DNA of 64,000 nt. Source: Pseudomonas sp. B28(2017). GTDB lineage: Bacteria > Pseudomonadota > Gammaproteobacteria > Pseudomonadales > Pseudomonadaceae. Where the stretch lies: the NCBI RefSeq assembly GCF_002113025.1, contig NZ_NEJH01000003.1, positions 62,001 to 126,000 on the forward strand. Direction: 5' to 3'. This document shows positions 9,041 to 16,854 of this stretch, in pieces. The notes below the pieces were generated by a model. The model ran no database searches and was not told the origin of the DNA. It was given only the letters and a program-made list of their open reading frames with translations. Each line of letters opens with the position of its first letter. The first letter of the stretch is position 1. The position numbers were made by a program, and so were the translations under genes.

Positions 9041-9134
9041 CCTGTGGAAGCGAGCCTGCTCGCGAAGCGGTGTAGCAGTCGACATCACTGCTGGATGGGC
9101 CAACCTCTTCGCAAGCAAGCTCGCTCCTACAGGG
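9041..9134. repeat. REP doublet (REPIN-like)
   Basis: Two REP-like palindromes in opposite orientation, GAAGCGAGCCTGCTCGCGA near 9047 and GCAAGCTCGCTCCTACAGGG near 9115, are separated by about 50 unrelated bases. It lies between the M16 peptidase and DUF5924 genes. Confidence 0.8.
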
Positions 9135-9139
9135 AATGT

Positions 9140-10516
9140 TTACTTTTCGCGATGAAAACGCCACGCCACAAGACTTAAGAGCAGCAACCCCGCCACTGCG
9201 ACCACCAACCACATCAACTGGTCATAACTGAACAACGGTTTTTCGATCCGCAAATACCCCGGTTGCAACAGCAATTCACGCACGGCCTTGTTCGCCTCTC
9301 CCAGCGTCACCCCTTGCAGCTCCCGGGCCGGGTCGGCGAAGCGGCCGTCCTCGTAATCACCGATGGCGCTCCAGTAGTAGTCGGCCAACGCACTGTTACC
9401 TTGTACGGCCCAGGCCTGGCGGGCAATCGCGGCCAGTTTCAGGCGGTTGAAGGTGTCGACATTGAGGCCGTCCTTGAGCAGTGCGGCCTTCAAGTCATCT
9501 AGCACTTGTTCGGCCTCTGGCACATCGTCGCGCTCAAGGTCGGCATTGAGGCTCATGAAGCCCACGCCGCCGAACACCTGGCGTTCCGCCCACGGGCCAT
9601 AGGACAGACCGTGAACCAGGCGCAGCTGGCGATAAAGCGCCCAATCCAGATAATCCTTGAGCAAATCGAAGGTTTCGTCATGCCCGTCTTCCAGCACCGG
9701 CTCCGGCACCAGCCAGTGCAATTTGGCGCCGTTGCCGACCAAACCGTGGGTCAGGGTGCGTTCGTGGGCGGCGCTGGCCTGGATTTGCGGCAGCGGCGGA
9801 TGCTCGCCGGGGGTAATCGCTTCCAGCGCGCCATAGGCCCGCTCCAGATAGGCTGGCAGTAACTTGTCGAGGTCGCCGACTACGATCAGGGTCATGTTGT
9901 TCGGCGCATACCAGTCCTTGCGCACCCGCTCCAGTTGCTCACGGGTCAGGTCATCGACTTGCGCACGCTCCGGGCATTTGAGGCCCAGCTCCACGGCCAG
10001 CTGGTTGCTGGCGGTGTGGCCCAGGTCCTGACGATCGAGCCAGCGTTGCAGGTGCGAGTAATGGCCACCGTCTTCGCGCTCGACCACTTGCTTGGCCGCG
10101 TTGATGGCGTTGTCGTCGAAACGGGTCTGGGTCAGCAACGCCAGCAGCAGGTCGAGCACTTTGCGCTGGTTTTTCGCCGGGGCTTCGATGACGAAAGTCG
10201 TATCGGCATTGCTGGTGAACGCGTTCCACTCACCGCCCAGGGCCTGCATGCGCTCTTCCAGGCCGCCTTCGCCGCTGGCGTCGATGCCGCTGAACAGCAG
10301 ATGTTCCAGCAGATGCGGCAATTCCTTTTCTTCGCAGTTGAAATCGTCCAGGCCAACGCCGACCACCAGCCGGATCGCCACATGCCCGCGGTCGGTACCG
10401 GGTTTGAGCAGCAACTGCAAGCCGTTGCGCAGCGTGTAGCCCTCGACCTGGAAGCGATCCAGGGCGAATGACGGGAATGAACCAAGCAACAGGCAGGCGA
10501 ACAACAGACAACGCAT
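9140..10516 (-). CDS. M16 family zinc metallopeptidase, membrane-anchored
   Basis: This 458-residue insulinase-family peptidase has a signal peptide (cleavage near SFA-LD, residue 19), the inverted zinc motif HLLEH (H68, E71, H72) and the downstream glutamate in VVEREDGG. A final hydrophobic segment (about residues 432-450) is followed by the basic tail RFHREK. The catalytic half and the inactive M16C half are both present at reduced size. It is expected to face the periplasm, anchored by its C-terminus. M16 enzymes often work as pairs of subunits, but no second M16 gene is adjacent. The physiological substrate is unknown. It lies 56 bases downstream of the Na/Pi cotransporter gene. Confidence 0.85.
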   Translation of the reverse strand: MRCLLFACLLLGSFPSFALDRFQVEGYTLRNGLQLLLKPGTDRGHVAIRLVVGVGLDDFNCEEKELPHLLEHLLFSGIDASGEGGLEERMQALGGEWNAFTSNADTTFVIEAPAKNQRKVLDLLLALLTQTRFDDNAINAAKQVVEREDGGHYSHLQRWLDRQDLGHTASNQLAVELGLKCPERAQVDDLTREQLERVRKDWYAPNNMTLIVVGDLDKLLPAYLERAYGALEAITPGEHPPLPQIQASAAHERTLTHGLVGNGAKLHWLVPEPVLEDGHDETFDLLKDYLDWALYRQLRLVHGLSYGPWAERQVFGGVGFMSLNADLERDDVPEAEQVLDDLKAALLKDGLNVDTFNRLKLAAIARQAWAVQGNSALADYYWSAIGDYEDGRFADPARELQGVTLGEANKAVRELLLQPGYLRIEKPLFSYDQLMWLVVAVAGLLLLSLVAWRFHREK

Positions 10517-10572
10517 AACGAGGTTCCGTACGGCTAGCGTAAGTTCAACAGACTTCAGGCAACTGTGGACGT

Positions 10573-12231
10573 TCAGGGTGAATGAGTAATGTCAGTCAAA
10601 TCGTCGACCACCAGTGCGCCGGTGTCGGATGTTTCCAGAACCACGTAGGCACTGCTGCAAAACAGCGAATTCAGACGCTTCATGTCGGCGATCAGCTCCA
10701 GGTGCAGCGAACTGGTTTCGATACTTTGCACGATTTTACGTTGCAAGCGGCTGACATGAGCATGGGCCAGGCGCCGTTCCTGTGCGCGGAAACGACGTTT
10801 CTCACGCACCAGTTGCCGGGCACTTTCCGGGTCGGCGCTGAGAAACACCGACATCCCGAGCCGCAGGTTGGAAATCAACTGAGTATGCAACCCGGTCAAT
10901 TCGTCCAGCCCGACTTCGGAAAACGACCGGCGCTGCGAAGTTTTCTGCTGCTGGACCTTGCGCAGCATGCGTTCGATCAAATCGCTGGCGAGTTTCAGGT
11001 TGATCGCCAGTTCGATGATTTCCGCCCAGCGTCGGCTGTCCTGATCGCTGAGATCTTCCCGGGGCATTTGCGCCAGATACAATTTGATCGCGCTGTACAG
11101 CGCTTCGACATCGTCGGTCAGGCGTCGCATTTCCTGGGTGACGGCGGTTTGCTTTCCGCGCAAAACGTCGAGCATGGCTTCGAGCATGCTGTCGATCAGG
11201 TCGCCCATGCGCAGGGTTTCCCGAGCCGCGTTGGCCAACGCCAAACCGGGGGTGACCAATGCCGTTGGGTCAAGGTGCCGGGGCTTGGCCGTGCCGTTGG
11301 CCTGCGGGCGCTCCGGCAGCACCCAGGCACAAAACCTGGCCATCGGCCCGACACTGGGCAACAGGATCAGGCAACGCACGGTGTTGTAGAGCAGGTGAAA
11401 GCCAATGACCATTTCCTGAGGGCTGAAATCGAGCCCATCGAGCCAGTGCACCAACGGATCGAGCACCGGAATGATCAATAAAAGACCAATCAGTTTGTAC
11501 AGCAGGCTGCCCAGCGCCACTTGGCGCCCGGCGGCGTTCTGCATGCTGGTGCTGAGGAAGGCGAGCACGCCGCTGCCGATATTGGCGCCGATCACCAGCC
11601 CGATGGCCACCGGCAGGCTGATCACATTGGCACCCGCCAGAGTCGCAGTCAGCAGTACGGCGGCCAGGCTGGAATAGGACATCATCGCGAACAGCGCGCC
11701 AACCAGAGCGTCCAGCAGGATGTCTCCAGTGAGCGAGGCGAAAATCACCTTCACCCCTTTGGCATGGGTAATCGGGTGCGCCGCTTCGACAATCAGTTGT
11801 AACGCCAGAATGATCAAGCCCAGGCCAATGGCGACACGGCCCATCTGCCCGAGTCGGGTCTGCTTGCGCGACAGAAAGAAAATCACCCCGACAAAGATCA
11901 GCAGCGGCGACAGCCACGACAGATCGAACGTCAGCACCCGCGCCATCAGCGCCGTACCGACATCGGCACCGAGCATGGTGACCAACGCTGGCGTAAGCGC
12001 CATCAGGCCCTGGCCGACAAAAGAAGTGACAAGCATGGCGGTGGCGTTGCTGCTCTGGACCATTGCCGTCACGACGATCCCGGAGACGAAAGCCAGCCAG
12101 CGGTTGGACATGTTTTGGCCAATGACATGGCGCAGATTGGTGCCGTAGACCCGCAGGATGCCGGTCCGGACGATGTGCGTGCCCCAGATCAGCAGGGCCA
12201 CGGCAGAAAGCAAATTGAGCAGGGTGAGCAT
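10573..12231 (-). CDS. Na/Pi cotransporter family protein with PhoU-like C-terminus
   Basis: This protein of about 552 residues has roughly eight to nine membrane segments in its first 330 residues, with the paired repeats typical of NptA/PhoU-type sodium:phosphate symporters (QSSNATAMLVTSFVGQG and related). A cytoplasmic helical domain follows (about 350-550) that resembles PhoU. I chose the ATG at 12231 because an AGGGGG ribosome site lies just upstream and the protein then begins directly with the first hydrophobic helix. The frame extends 36 codons further upstream without family likeness. In some bacteria this family moves phosphate outward. The next gene on the strand is the M16 peptidase. 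Confidence 0.88.
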   Translation of the reverse strand: MLTLLNLLSAVALLIWGTHIVRTGILRVYGTNLRHVIGQNMSNRWLAFVSGIVVTAMVQSSNATAMLVTSFVGQGLMALTPALVTMLGADVGTALMARVLTFDLSWLSPLLIFVGVIFFLSRKQTRLGQMGRVAIGLGLIILALQLIVEAAHPITHAKGVKVIFASLTGDILLDALVGALFAMMSYSSLAAVLLTATLAGANVISLPVAIGLVIGANIGSGVLAFLSTSMQNAAGRQVALGSLLYKLIGLLLIIPVLDPLVHWLDGLDFSPQEMVIGFHLLYNTVRCLILLPSVGPMARFCAWVLPERPQANGTAKPRHLDPTALVTPGLALANAARETLRMGDLIDSMLEAMLDVLRGKQTAVTQEMRRLTDDVEALYSAIKLYLAQMPREDLSDQDSRRWAEIIELAINLKLASDLIERMLRKVQQQKTSQRRSFSEVGLDELTGLHTQLISNLRLGMSVFLSADPESARQLVREKRRFRAQERRLAHAHVSRLQRKIVQSIETSSLHLELIADMKRLNSLFCSSAYVVLETSDTGALVVDDLTDITHSP

Positions 12232-12409
12232 ACCGGCCCCCTGTGGTGTAGCGCCCCAAAGGAGCAAGTTGACGGTGCCGCGCGACGTTCTACGTTCTGT
12301 ACTTAAGCTGTAGTTGGCTAACGGCCTGCGCGCCAGCATCGCATAGCCAAAGAAGGGATTGAAACAAAACCGTCATGAAATCCGCTTCATGCAACCAGCC
12401 CAAAACAAA

Positions 12410-12501
12410 GTGGGAGCGAGCCTGCTCGCGATGAGGCCATCAGCTTCAACATTGATGTTGACTGACAGAGCGCCATCGCGAGCAAGCCCGCTCCCACAGG
12501 G
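12410..12501. repeat. REP doublet (REPIN)
   Basis: Two inverted REP cores, GTGGGAGCGAGCCTGCTCGC at the left and GCGAGCAAGCCCGCTCCCAC at the right, flank about 50 bases. It fills most of the 287-base gap between the terC-like gene and the Na/Pi cotransporter gene; no gene was seen there. Confidence 0.9.
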
Positions 12502-12518
12502 TGTTGCGTACTACCGGG

Positions 12519-13286
12519 TTACTGGCCCGGAATGTCCTTGCGCAGTTTCACCGGAGCCTGCTGCGCCTTCTTTTTTGCAATGGCTGTGCGCATCCTGATG
12601 TTGATCGCTTCCACTGCCAGCGAGAACGCCATGGCGAAGTAGACGTAACCTTTTGGCACGTGCACGTCGAAGGATTCGGCAATCAGCACCGTACCGACGA
12701 TCAACAGGAACGACAGGGCCAGCATCTTCAGCGATGGGTGCTTGTCGATGAACTCACTGATGGTGCCGGATGCCCACATCATCACCAGCACCGCCACGAT
12801 GATTGCCGCGACCATGACCGGTACGTGGGACACCATGCCAACCGCAGTGATCACCGAGTCCAGGGAGAACACGATGTCGATGATCGCGATCTGAATGATG
12901 GTGTAGAGGAAGTTGCCGCCCTTGCCCGAAGGCTCTTCGTTGGTTTCGTCTTCACCTTCCAGCGCGTGGTACATCTCTTGCGAGCTCTTCCACAGCAGGA
13001 ACAGACCACCGAAGAACAGGATCAGGTCTCGCCCGGAAATACCCTGACCGAACACCACGAACAGGTCCGCCGTGAGTCGCATGACCCACGTGATCGACAG
13101 CAACAACAGAATCCGCGTGACCATGGCCAGCGCCAGACCGAAAATCCGGGTGCGCGCCTGCATGTGCTTGGGCATGCGGCTGACCAGAATCGAAATCATG
13201 ATGATGTTATCGATACCCAGGACGATTTCCAGGGCGGTCAGGGTAAAGAAGGCAACCCAGATTTCAGGGTTGGTCAGCCATTCCAT
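12519..13286 (-). CDS. TerC family integral membrane protein
   Basis: This 255-residue membrane protein has about seven hydrophobic helices and the conserved acidic motifs of the TerC/Alx family: TALEIVLGIDNIIM near the start and DIVFSLDSVITAVGM in the middle. Members are linked to manganese efflux and to metalation of exported proteins; tellurite resistance is only the historic name. A basic tail follows the last helix. The gap to the CitMHS gene upstream is 85 bases and holds a terminator-like hairpin. I see no room for the yybP-ykoY manganese riboswitch that precedes some terC genes. Confidence 0.9.
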   Translation of the reverse strand: MEWLTNPEIWVAFFTLTALEIVLGIDNIIMISILVSRMPKHMQARTRIFGLALAMVTRILLLLSITWVMRLTADLFVVFGQGISGRDLILFFGGLFLLWKSSQEMYHALEGEDETNEEPSGKGGNFLYTIIQIAIIDIVFSLDSVITAVGMVSHVPVMVAAIIVAVLVMMWASGTISEFIDKHPSLKMLALSFLLIVGTVLIAESFDVHVPKGYVYFAMAFSLAVEAINIRMRTAIAKKKAQQAPVKLRKDIPGQ

Positions 13287-13319
13287 GTGTATTCCTTTGA
13301 GCGATTGTTAAACCACAAA

Positions 13320-13352
13320 GGGCCCGGGCTTCAAACAGCGAAGCCTGGACCC
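13320..13352 (-). terminator. Terminator-like hairpin after the CitMHS gene
   Basis: A strong stem with one mismatch (GGGCCCGGGCTTC against GAAGCCTGGACCC) and a seven-base loop lies between the CitMHS stop and the TerC start. On the minus strand it is followed by only a short TTT run, so termination may be partial. Confidence 0.6.
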
Positions 13353-13371
13353 GAAGTGGTGAGTCTTGGGC

Positions 13372-14679
13372 TTATAGAGTGCTGAACACCGGGAAAGTCC
13401 CCAATAGCAAAGCAGCAATCAGTATGCAGGTACAAACCAGCACGGCCCACTTGAGAGTGAAGCGCTGGTGGTCACCGAAATCGATGCCGGCCAGAGCCAC
13501 CAACAGATAAGTTGATGGAACCAGCGGGCTCAACAGGTGGACGGGCTGACCGACGATCGAGGCACGTGCCATTTCCACCGCGGTTATACCGTAATGGCTC
13601 GCGGCTTCGGCAAGTACCGGTAATACGCCGTAATAAAATGCATCGTTCGACATGAAGAAGGTGAACGGCATGCTCACCAGCGCCGTGATCACCGCCAGGT
13701 ACGGGCCGAGGAAGTCCGGAATCACCGCCAGCAGGCTTTTCGACATCGCATCGACCATCCCGGTGCCGGTCAGGATACCGGTGAAGATGCCGGCCGCAAA
13801 GATCAGCCCGACCACGGCCAGTACGCTACCAGCGTGAGCCGCGACGCGATCCTTCTGCTGTTGCAGGCAAGGATAGTTGACGATCATGGCGATACTGAAC
13901 GCCACCATGAACAGCACCGGCAACGGCAACAGACCGGCAATCAGGGCGCCCATCAGGGCCAGGGTCAGGGCGCCGTTGAACCAGATCAGGTTCGGACGAC
14001 GGGCATCCGGGAACTGCGAAACGCTAATTTCACTGTGGTCGATTTCATCGCCCACCAGGTGCAGTTCACCCAGGCGTGCACGCTCACGCTTGCCGTAGAA
14101 GTAGGCAATGACCAGGATCGCCACCACACCGGCCAGCATCGCAGGAATCATCGGTACGAAGATGTCGGACGGGTCCACATGCAACGCACTGGCAGCGCGA
14201 GCGGTCGGGCCGCCCCATGGGGTCATGTTCATCACGCCACCGGCGAGGATGATCAGACCGGCCATGATCCGCGGGCTCATGCCGATACGGCTGTAGAGCG
14301 GCAGCATGGCGGCCACGCAGATCATGTAAGTGGTGGCGCCATCACCGTCCATGGACACGATCAGCGCCAGTACGGCGGTGCCGACCGAAACTTTCAGCGG
14401 GTCGCCCTTGACCAGCTTGAGGATCTTGCGCACAGCCGGGTCGAACAGACCGGAGTCGATCATCAGGGCGAAGTACAGGATGGCGAACATCAGCATCACG
14501 CCGGTTGGCGCAAGCTTGGTGATGCCTTCGAGCATCATCGGGCCTATCTTCGGCGAAAAACCGCCGAACAGGGCGAAGATGATCGGAATGATGATCAGGG
14601 CGATCAGCGCGGAAAGGCGCTTGGTCATGATCAGGAACATGAACGTGATGACCATGGCGAAGCCAAGGAAAGTCAGCAT
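13372..14679 (-). CDS. CitMHS family citrate/divalent metal transporter
   Basis: This 435-residue permease has about eleven to twelve hydrophobic segments and motifs of the CitMHS family (SMDGDGATTYMICVAAMLP, GGPTARAASALHVDP). The family imports citrate complexed with Mg2+ or Ca2+ in symport with protons. A TGGAGT ribosome site lies five bases before the ATG. Two-component genes often sit next to citrate transporters, but none is adjacent here. Downstream on the same strand is the TerC-like gene, separated by a hairpin. Which metal-citrate complex is used cannot be told from sequence. Confidence 0.9.
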   Translation of the reverse strand: MLTFLGFAMVITFMFLIMTKRLSALIALIIIPIIFALFGGFSPKIGPMMLEGITKLAPTGVMLMFAILYFALMIDSGLFDPAVRKILKLVKGDPLKVSVGTAVLALIVSMDGDGATTYMICVAAMLPLYSRIGMSPRIMAGLIILAGGVMNMTPWGGPTARAASALHVDPSDIFVPMIPAMLAGVVAILVIAYFYGKRERARLGELHLVGDEIDHSEISVSQFPDARRPNLIWFNGALTLALMGALIAGLLPLPVLFMVAFSIAMIVNYPCLQQQKDRVAAHAGSVLAVVGLIFAAGIFTGILTGTGMVDAMSKSLLAVIPDFLGPYLAVITALVSMPFTFFMSNDAFYYGVLPVLAEAASHYGITAVEMARASIVGQPVHLLSPLVPSTYLLVALAGIDFGDHQRFTLKWAVLVCTCILIAALLLGTFPVFSTL

Positions 14680-14999
14680 GGGAATACTCCAGGCGTAGCG
14701 CGACTAGGGAATGGGCGGACCGGGCGAGATCAGCGCAGTACGGGAAGCACGAGACGTACGGATGGAGTTACAGCGAAGCGGCGGGTAGAGGAGGACATCA
14801 GAATCACCATTGTTGTTGTTAAATGGGCCTGGCAAACAATCGAACGCTTGCATTGGCCACCGGTCTTTTGCCGGTAGTGGCGGCGATCCTAATCGGGGAA
14901 GCTTTCAGCCAGCTTTCGCCAATGAAAGCAAGGACCGGATGTGCAACCGATCGTCGGATTGGGTTTCAAGTCCCTGAACACAGGGCGGGAGGTCGTAAC
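14680..14999. other. 320-base gap between divergent CitMHS and GFA genes
   Basis: No gene, REP element or clear promoter pair was recognised. It must hold the promoters of the CitMHS gene (leftward) and the GFA gene (rightward). A small purine-rich stretch and a GTTGTTGTT run lie near 14795-14820. The open frame that continues the GFA gene back to 14823 has no family likeness. Confidence 0.5.
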
Positions 15000-15401
15000 A
15001 TGGGCGAACTTCACACCGGCGGCTGCCACTGCGGGCAACTGCGCTATCAATTCAGCGGGCCGCTGCAGGATATCGTCCACTGCCATTGCTCGATTTGCCG
15101 ACGGGTCAGCGGCGGCATCGTGACCACCTGGATCACCGTGCCGGCATCCGCCTTTCAATGGCTGGCCGGGACGCCGTCGCGGTACGATTCTTCATCCACC
15201 TGCGCACGATATTTCTGTGGCCACTGTGGGGCGCAACTGGCGGTGGTGACACACCTGAGCCCGGACAGCATCGACCTGACCATCGCCACCCTCGATCATC
15301 CCGAGCAAGCACCGGCCGAGCGACACATCTGGACCGACAGCCGCCTGTCATGGCTGCATCTGGACGAACACTTGCCCGGTGAGGCTGAAGAAACACTCTG
15401 A
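15000..15401 (+). CDS. GFA family protein, zinc-binding
   Basis: This 133-residue protein belongs to the glutathione-dependent formaldehyde-activating (GFA/Mss4-like) family. The zinc ligands are visible as GGCHCG near residue 9, HCSICRR near residue 28 and CGHCG near residue 73. I chose the ATG at 15000 because GGGAGG lies eight bases upstream and the protein then begins with the conserved GELHTGGCHCG. Most family members have no proven activity; a link to glutathione or formaldehyde should not be assumed. It converges on the DOPA-dioxygenase-like gene, whose stop abuts its own. Confidence 0.88.
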   Translation: MGELHTGGCHCGQLRYQFSGPLQDIVHCHCSICRRVSGGIVTTWITVPASAFQWLAGTPSRYDSSSTCARYFCGHCGAQLAVVTHLSPDSIDLTIATLDHPEQAPAERHIWTDSRLSWLHLDEHLPGEAEETL

Positions 15402-15728
15402 TCAGAAAACAGACAGGTCAAGCGGACGGATTGCGCCCATCCAGATCGCGTGCTCGGTGTGATCAAGCAAATCGTCGCCGGTGTCCGGGTGCAGGAACAC
15501 CACCAGCCCGTTGCGGTTGAGCGCCAGCCACGGCAGCACGTCGCCCAGCACCTGTGGCCCGAATGCCAACTGGCAGCTCCAGTCCGGATGCGGACCTACC
15601 GGGCGCTCGTGCACGCGGCCCATTTTCAGTGGAAACAATTGCGCCGCCTGCTCACACAAGGCTCGCGCCTGATCGATGGTGCTGGCGTCGAAATAGACAT
15701 GGGCGTGGTAGCCCGTTATGCGTTGCAT
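15402..15728 (-). CDS. DOPA 4,5-dioxygenase family protein
   Basis: This 108-residue protein has the conserved metal-site pattern of the DOPA 4,5-dioxygenase-like family: YHAHVYFD near residue 7, RPVGPHPDWSCQLAF in the middle and the histidine-containing FLHPDTGDDLLDHTEHA near the end. I chose the ATG at 15728, behind AGAGGA, over the longer frame from 15761. The family includes fungal and plant betalain enzymes as well as many uncharacterised bacterial members, so the biochemical role here is unknown. Its stop codon is immediately next to that of the convergent GFA gene. Confidence 0.85.
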   Translation of the reverse strand: MQRITGYHAHVYFDASTIDQARALCEQAAQLFPLKMGRVHERPVGPHPDWSCQLAFGPQVLGDVLPWLALNRNGLVVFLHPDTGDDLLDHTEHAIWMGAIRPLDLSVF

Positions 15729-15789
15729 TGGCAATCCTCTAAATCCGGTCGAGCAGATCACGCGGCACAGGCTGCGATCTTTTCACGTT

Positions 15790-16740
15790 TCACACCGCAA
15801 TCGAAGGCAATGACAGCCCCGACAACGACTCAGCACTGCTGGCCTGCTCGGCCATCAGCCAGTCCACAAACTGCTGGATCAATGCTCCGCGCCGTTTGCG
15901 TTGTGGCAGGACCACGTAGTAGCCCAGCCTGGACATCGCGGTTTCGGCAATCGGTCGACACAACAAACCCTGGGCCAGCAAGTTATCCACAAGGTGGCGC
16001 CAGCCAATGGCCACGCCTTGGCCGCCAATCGCAGCCTGAATCAACAAGGTGTAATTGTCGAAGCGCAATTGCCCGGGCGCCGGGGCCGAGGTGATGCCCA
16101 ACTCGCGGAACACACCGCTCCAGTCGAACCAGTTACTGCTGTGTTCCCCGCGCAGGTGCAGCAACGGAAACTCCAGCAATGCCTGGGCCGGCAAGGGCAA
16201 AGTCCGCTCGCTCAACAACTGTGGGCTGCACACTGGAAACACTTCCTCGCTGAACAGCCAATGGCTTTCACCCTGCTTGAAGCGGCCATCGCCAAACAGT
16301 ACCGCCACATCGATATCGGTACGTAGCATGTTATGGCTGCGTTCACTGGTGACCAGGCTGACGTCCACCTGCGGATTGGCCGCGTGAAAGCGATGCAGTC
16401 GCGGCATCAACCAATAGGCGGCGAAGGCAAAATCGGTGGCAACCTGCAACACTTCATGCTGCCGTTGTGCGCTGATTGCGCTCAATCCTGCGTCGATATT
16501 CTGCAAACCGAGCTGAACCTGCTCGTAAAGAATCTGTCCGGCCTCGGTCAGTTCTATGCCGCGATAAATGCGGTCGAACAGGCGTGTCGCCAGCTGTTCC
16601 TCCAGGCGCTTGATCTGCTGGCTGATAGCCGGTTGTGTGGTGCCCAGTTCAACCGCCGCAGCCGTGAAGCTGTGCTGTCGGGCCGCCGCTTCGAAGGCAC
16701 GAAGCAGATCCAGTGACAGGTCACCAAGGGTGTCATACAT
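15790..16740 (-). CDS. LysR-type regulator of choline-O-sulfate use
   Basis: This 316-residue LysR-type regulator has an N-terminal winged helix-turn-helix (about residues 8-66, AFEAAARQHSFTAAAVELGTTQPAISQQ) and a periplasmic-binding-protein-like effector domain. It is divergent from the choline sulfatase gene, the arrangement in which Pseudomonas homologues are annotated as choline-sulfate utilisation regulators. A 15-base palindrome ATAAGC-TGT-GCTTAT of the T-N11-A type overlaps its start codon and could be its own operator. An exact DnaA box (15983-15991) is embedded in the gene. The effector is likely choline-O-sulfate or choline, by inference. Confidence 0.85.
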   Translation of the reverse strand: MYDTLGDLSLDLLRAFEAAARQHSFTAAAVELGTTQPAISQQIKRLEEQLATRLFDRIYRGIELTEAGQILYEQVQLGLQNIDAGLSAISAQRQHEVLQVATDFAFAAYWLMPRLHRFHAANPQVDVSLVTSERSHNMLRTDIDVAVLFGDGRFKQGESHWLFSEEVFPVCSPQLLSERTLPLPAQALLEFPLLHLRGEHSSNWFDWSGVFRELGITSAPAPGQLRFDNYTLLIQAAIGGQGVAIGWRHLVDNLLAQGLLCRPIAETAMSRLGYYVVLPQRKRRGALIQQFVDWLMAEQASSAESLSGLSLPSIAV

Positions 16741-16753
16741 AAGCTGTGCTTAT
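16739..16753. promoter_or_regulatory. LysR-type operator candidate (T-N11-A palindrome)
   Basis: The perfect palindrome ATAAGC-TGT-GCTTAT contains T-N11-A and overlaps the ATG of the LysR gene in the 114-base intergenic region with betC. Its position suits autorepression with control of the divergent gene; binding is inferred. Confidence 0.5.
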
Positions 16754-16854
16754 CCTAGTCATTGCCGTACATGGGCTTTACCGCAGCAAGCGAGGGTTTC
16801 ATTCTCGAAGCCAGCACTCTCGCATAAACATCCACTATGGAATGCCGCGATCAC

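Noticed and set aside
13287..13371. Possible yybP-ykoY manganese riboswitch before the terC-like gene
   Set aside because: The gap is only 85 bases and is mostly a simple hairpin after the CitMHS gene; the multi-helix riboswitch core is not present.
14800..14900. Possible sigma54 promoter before the GFA gene (TGGCAA ... TTGCA)
   Set aside because: The spacing between GG and GC is 17 bases instead of 10.
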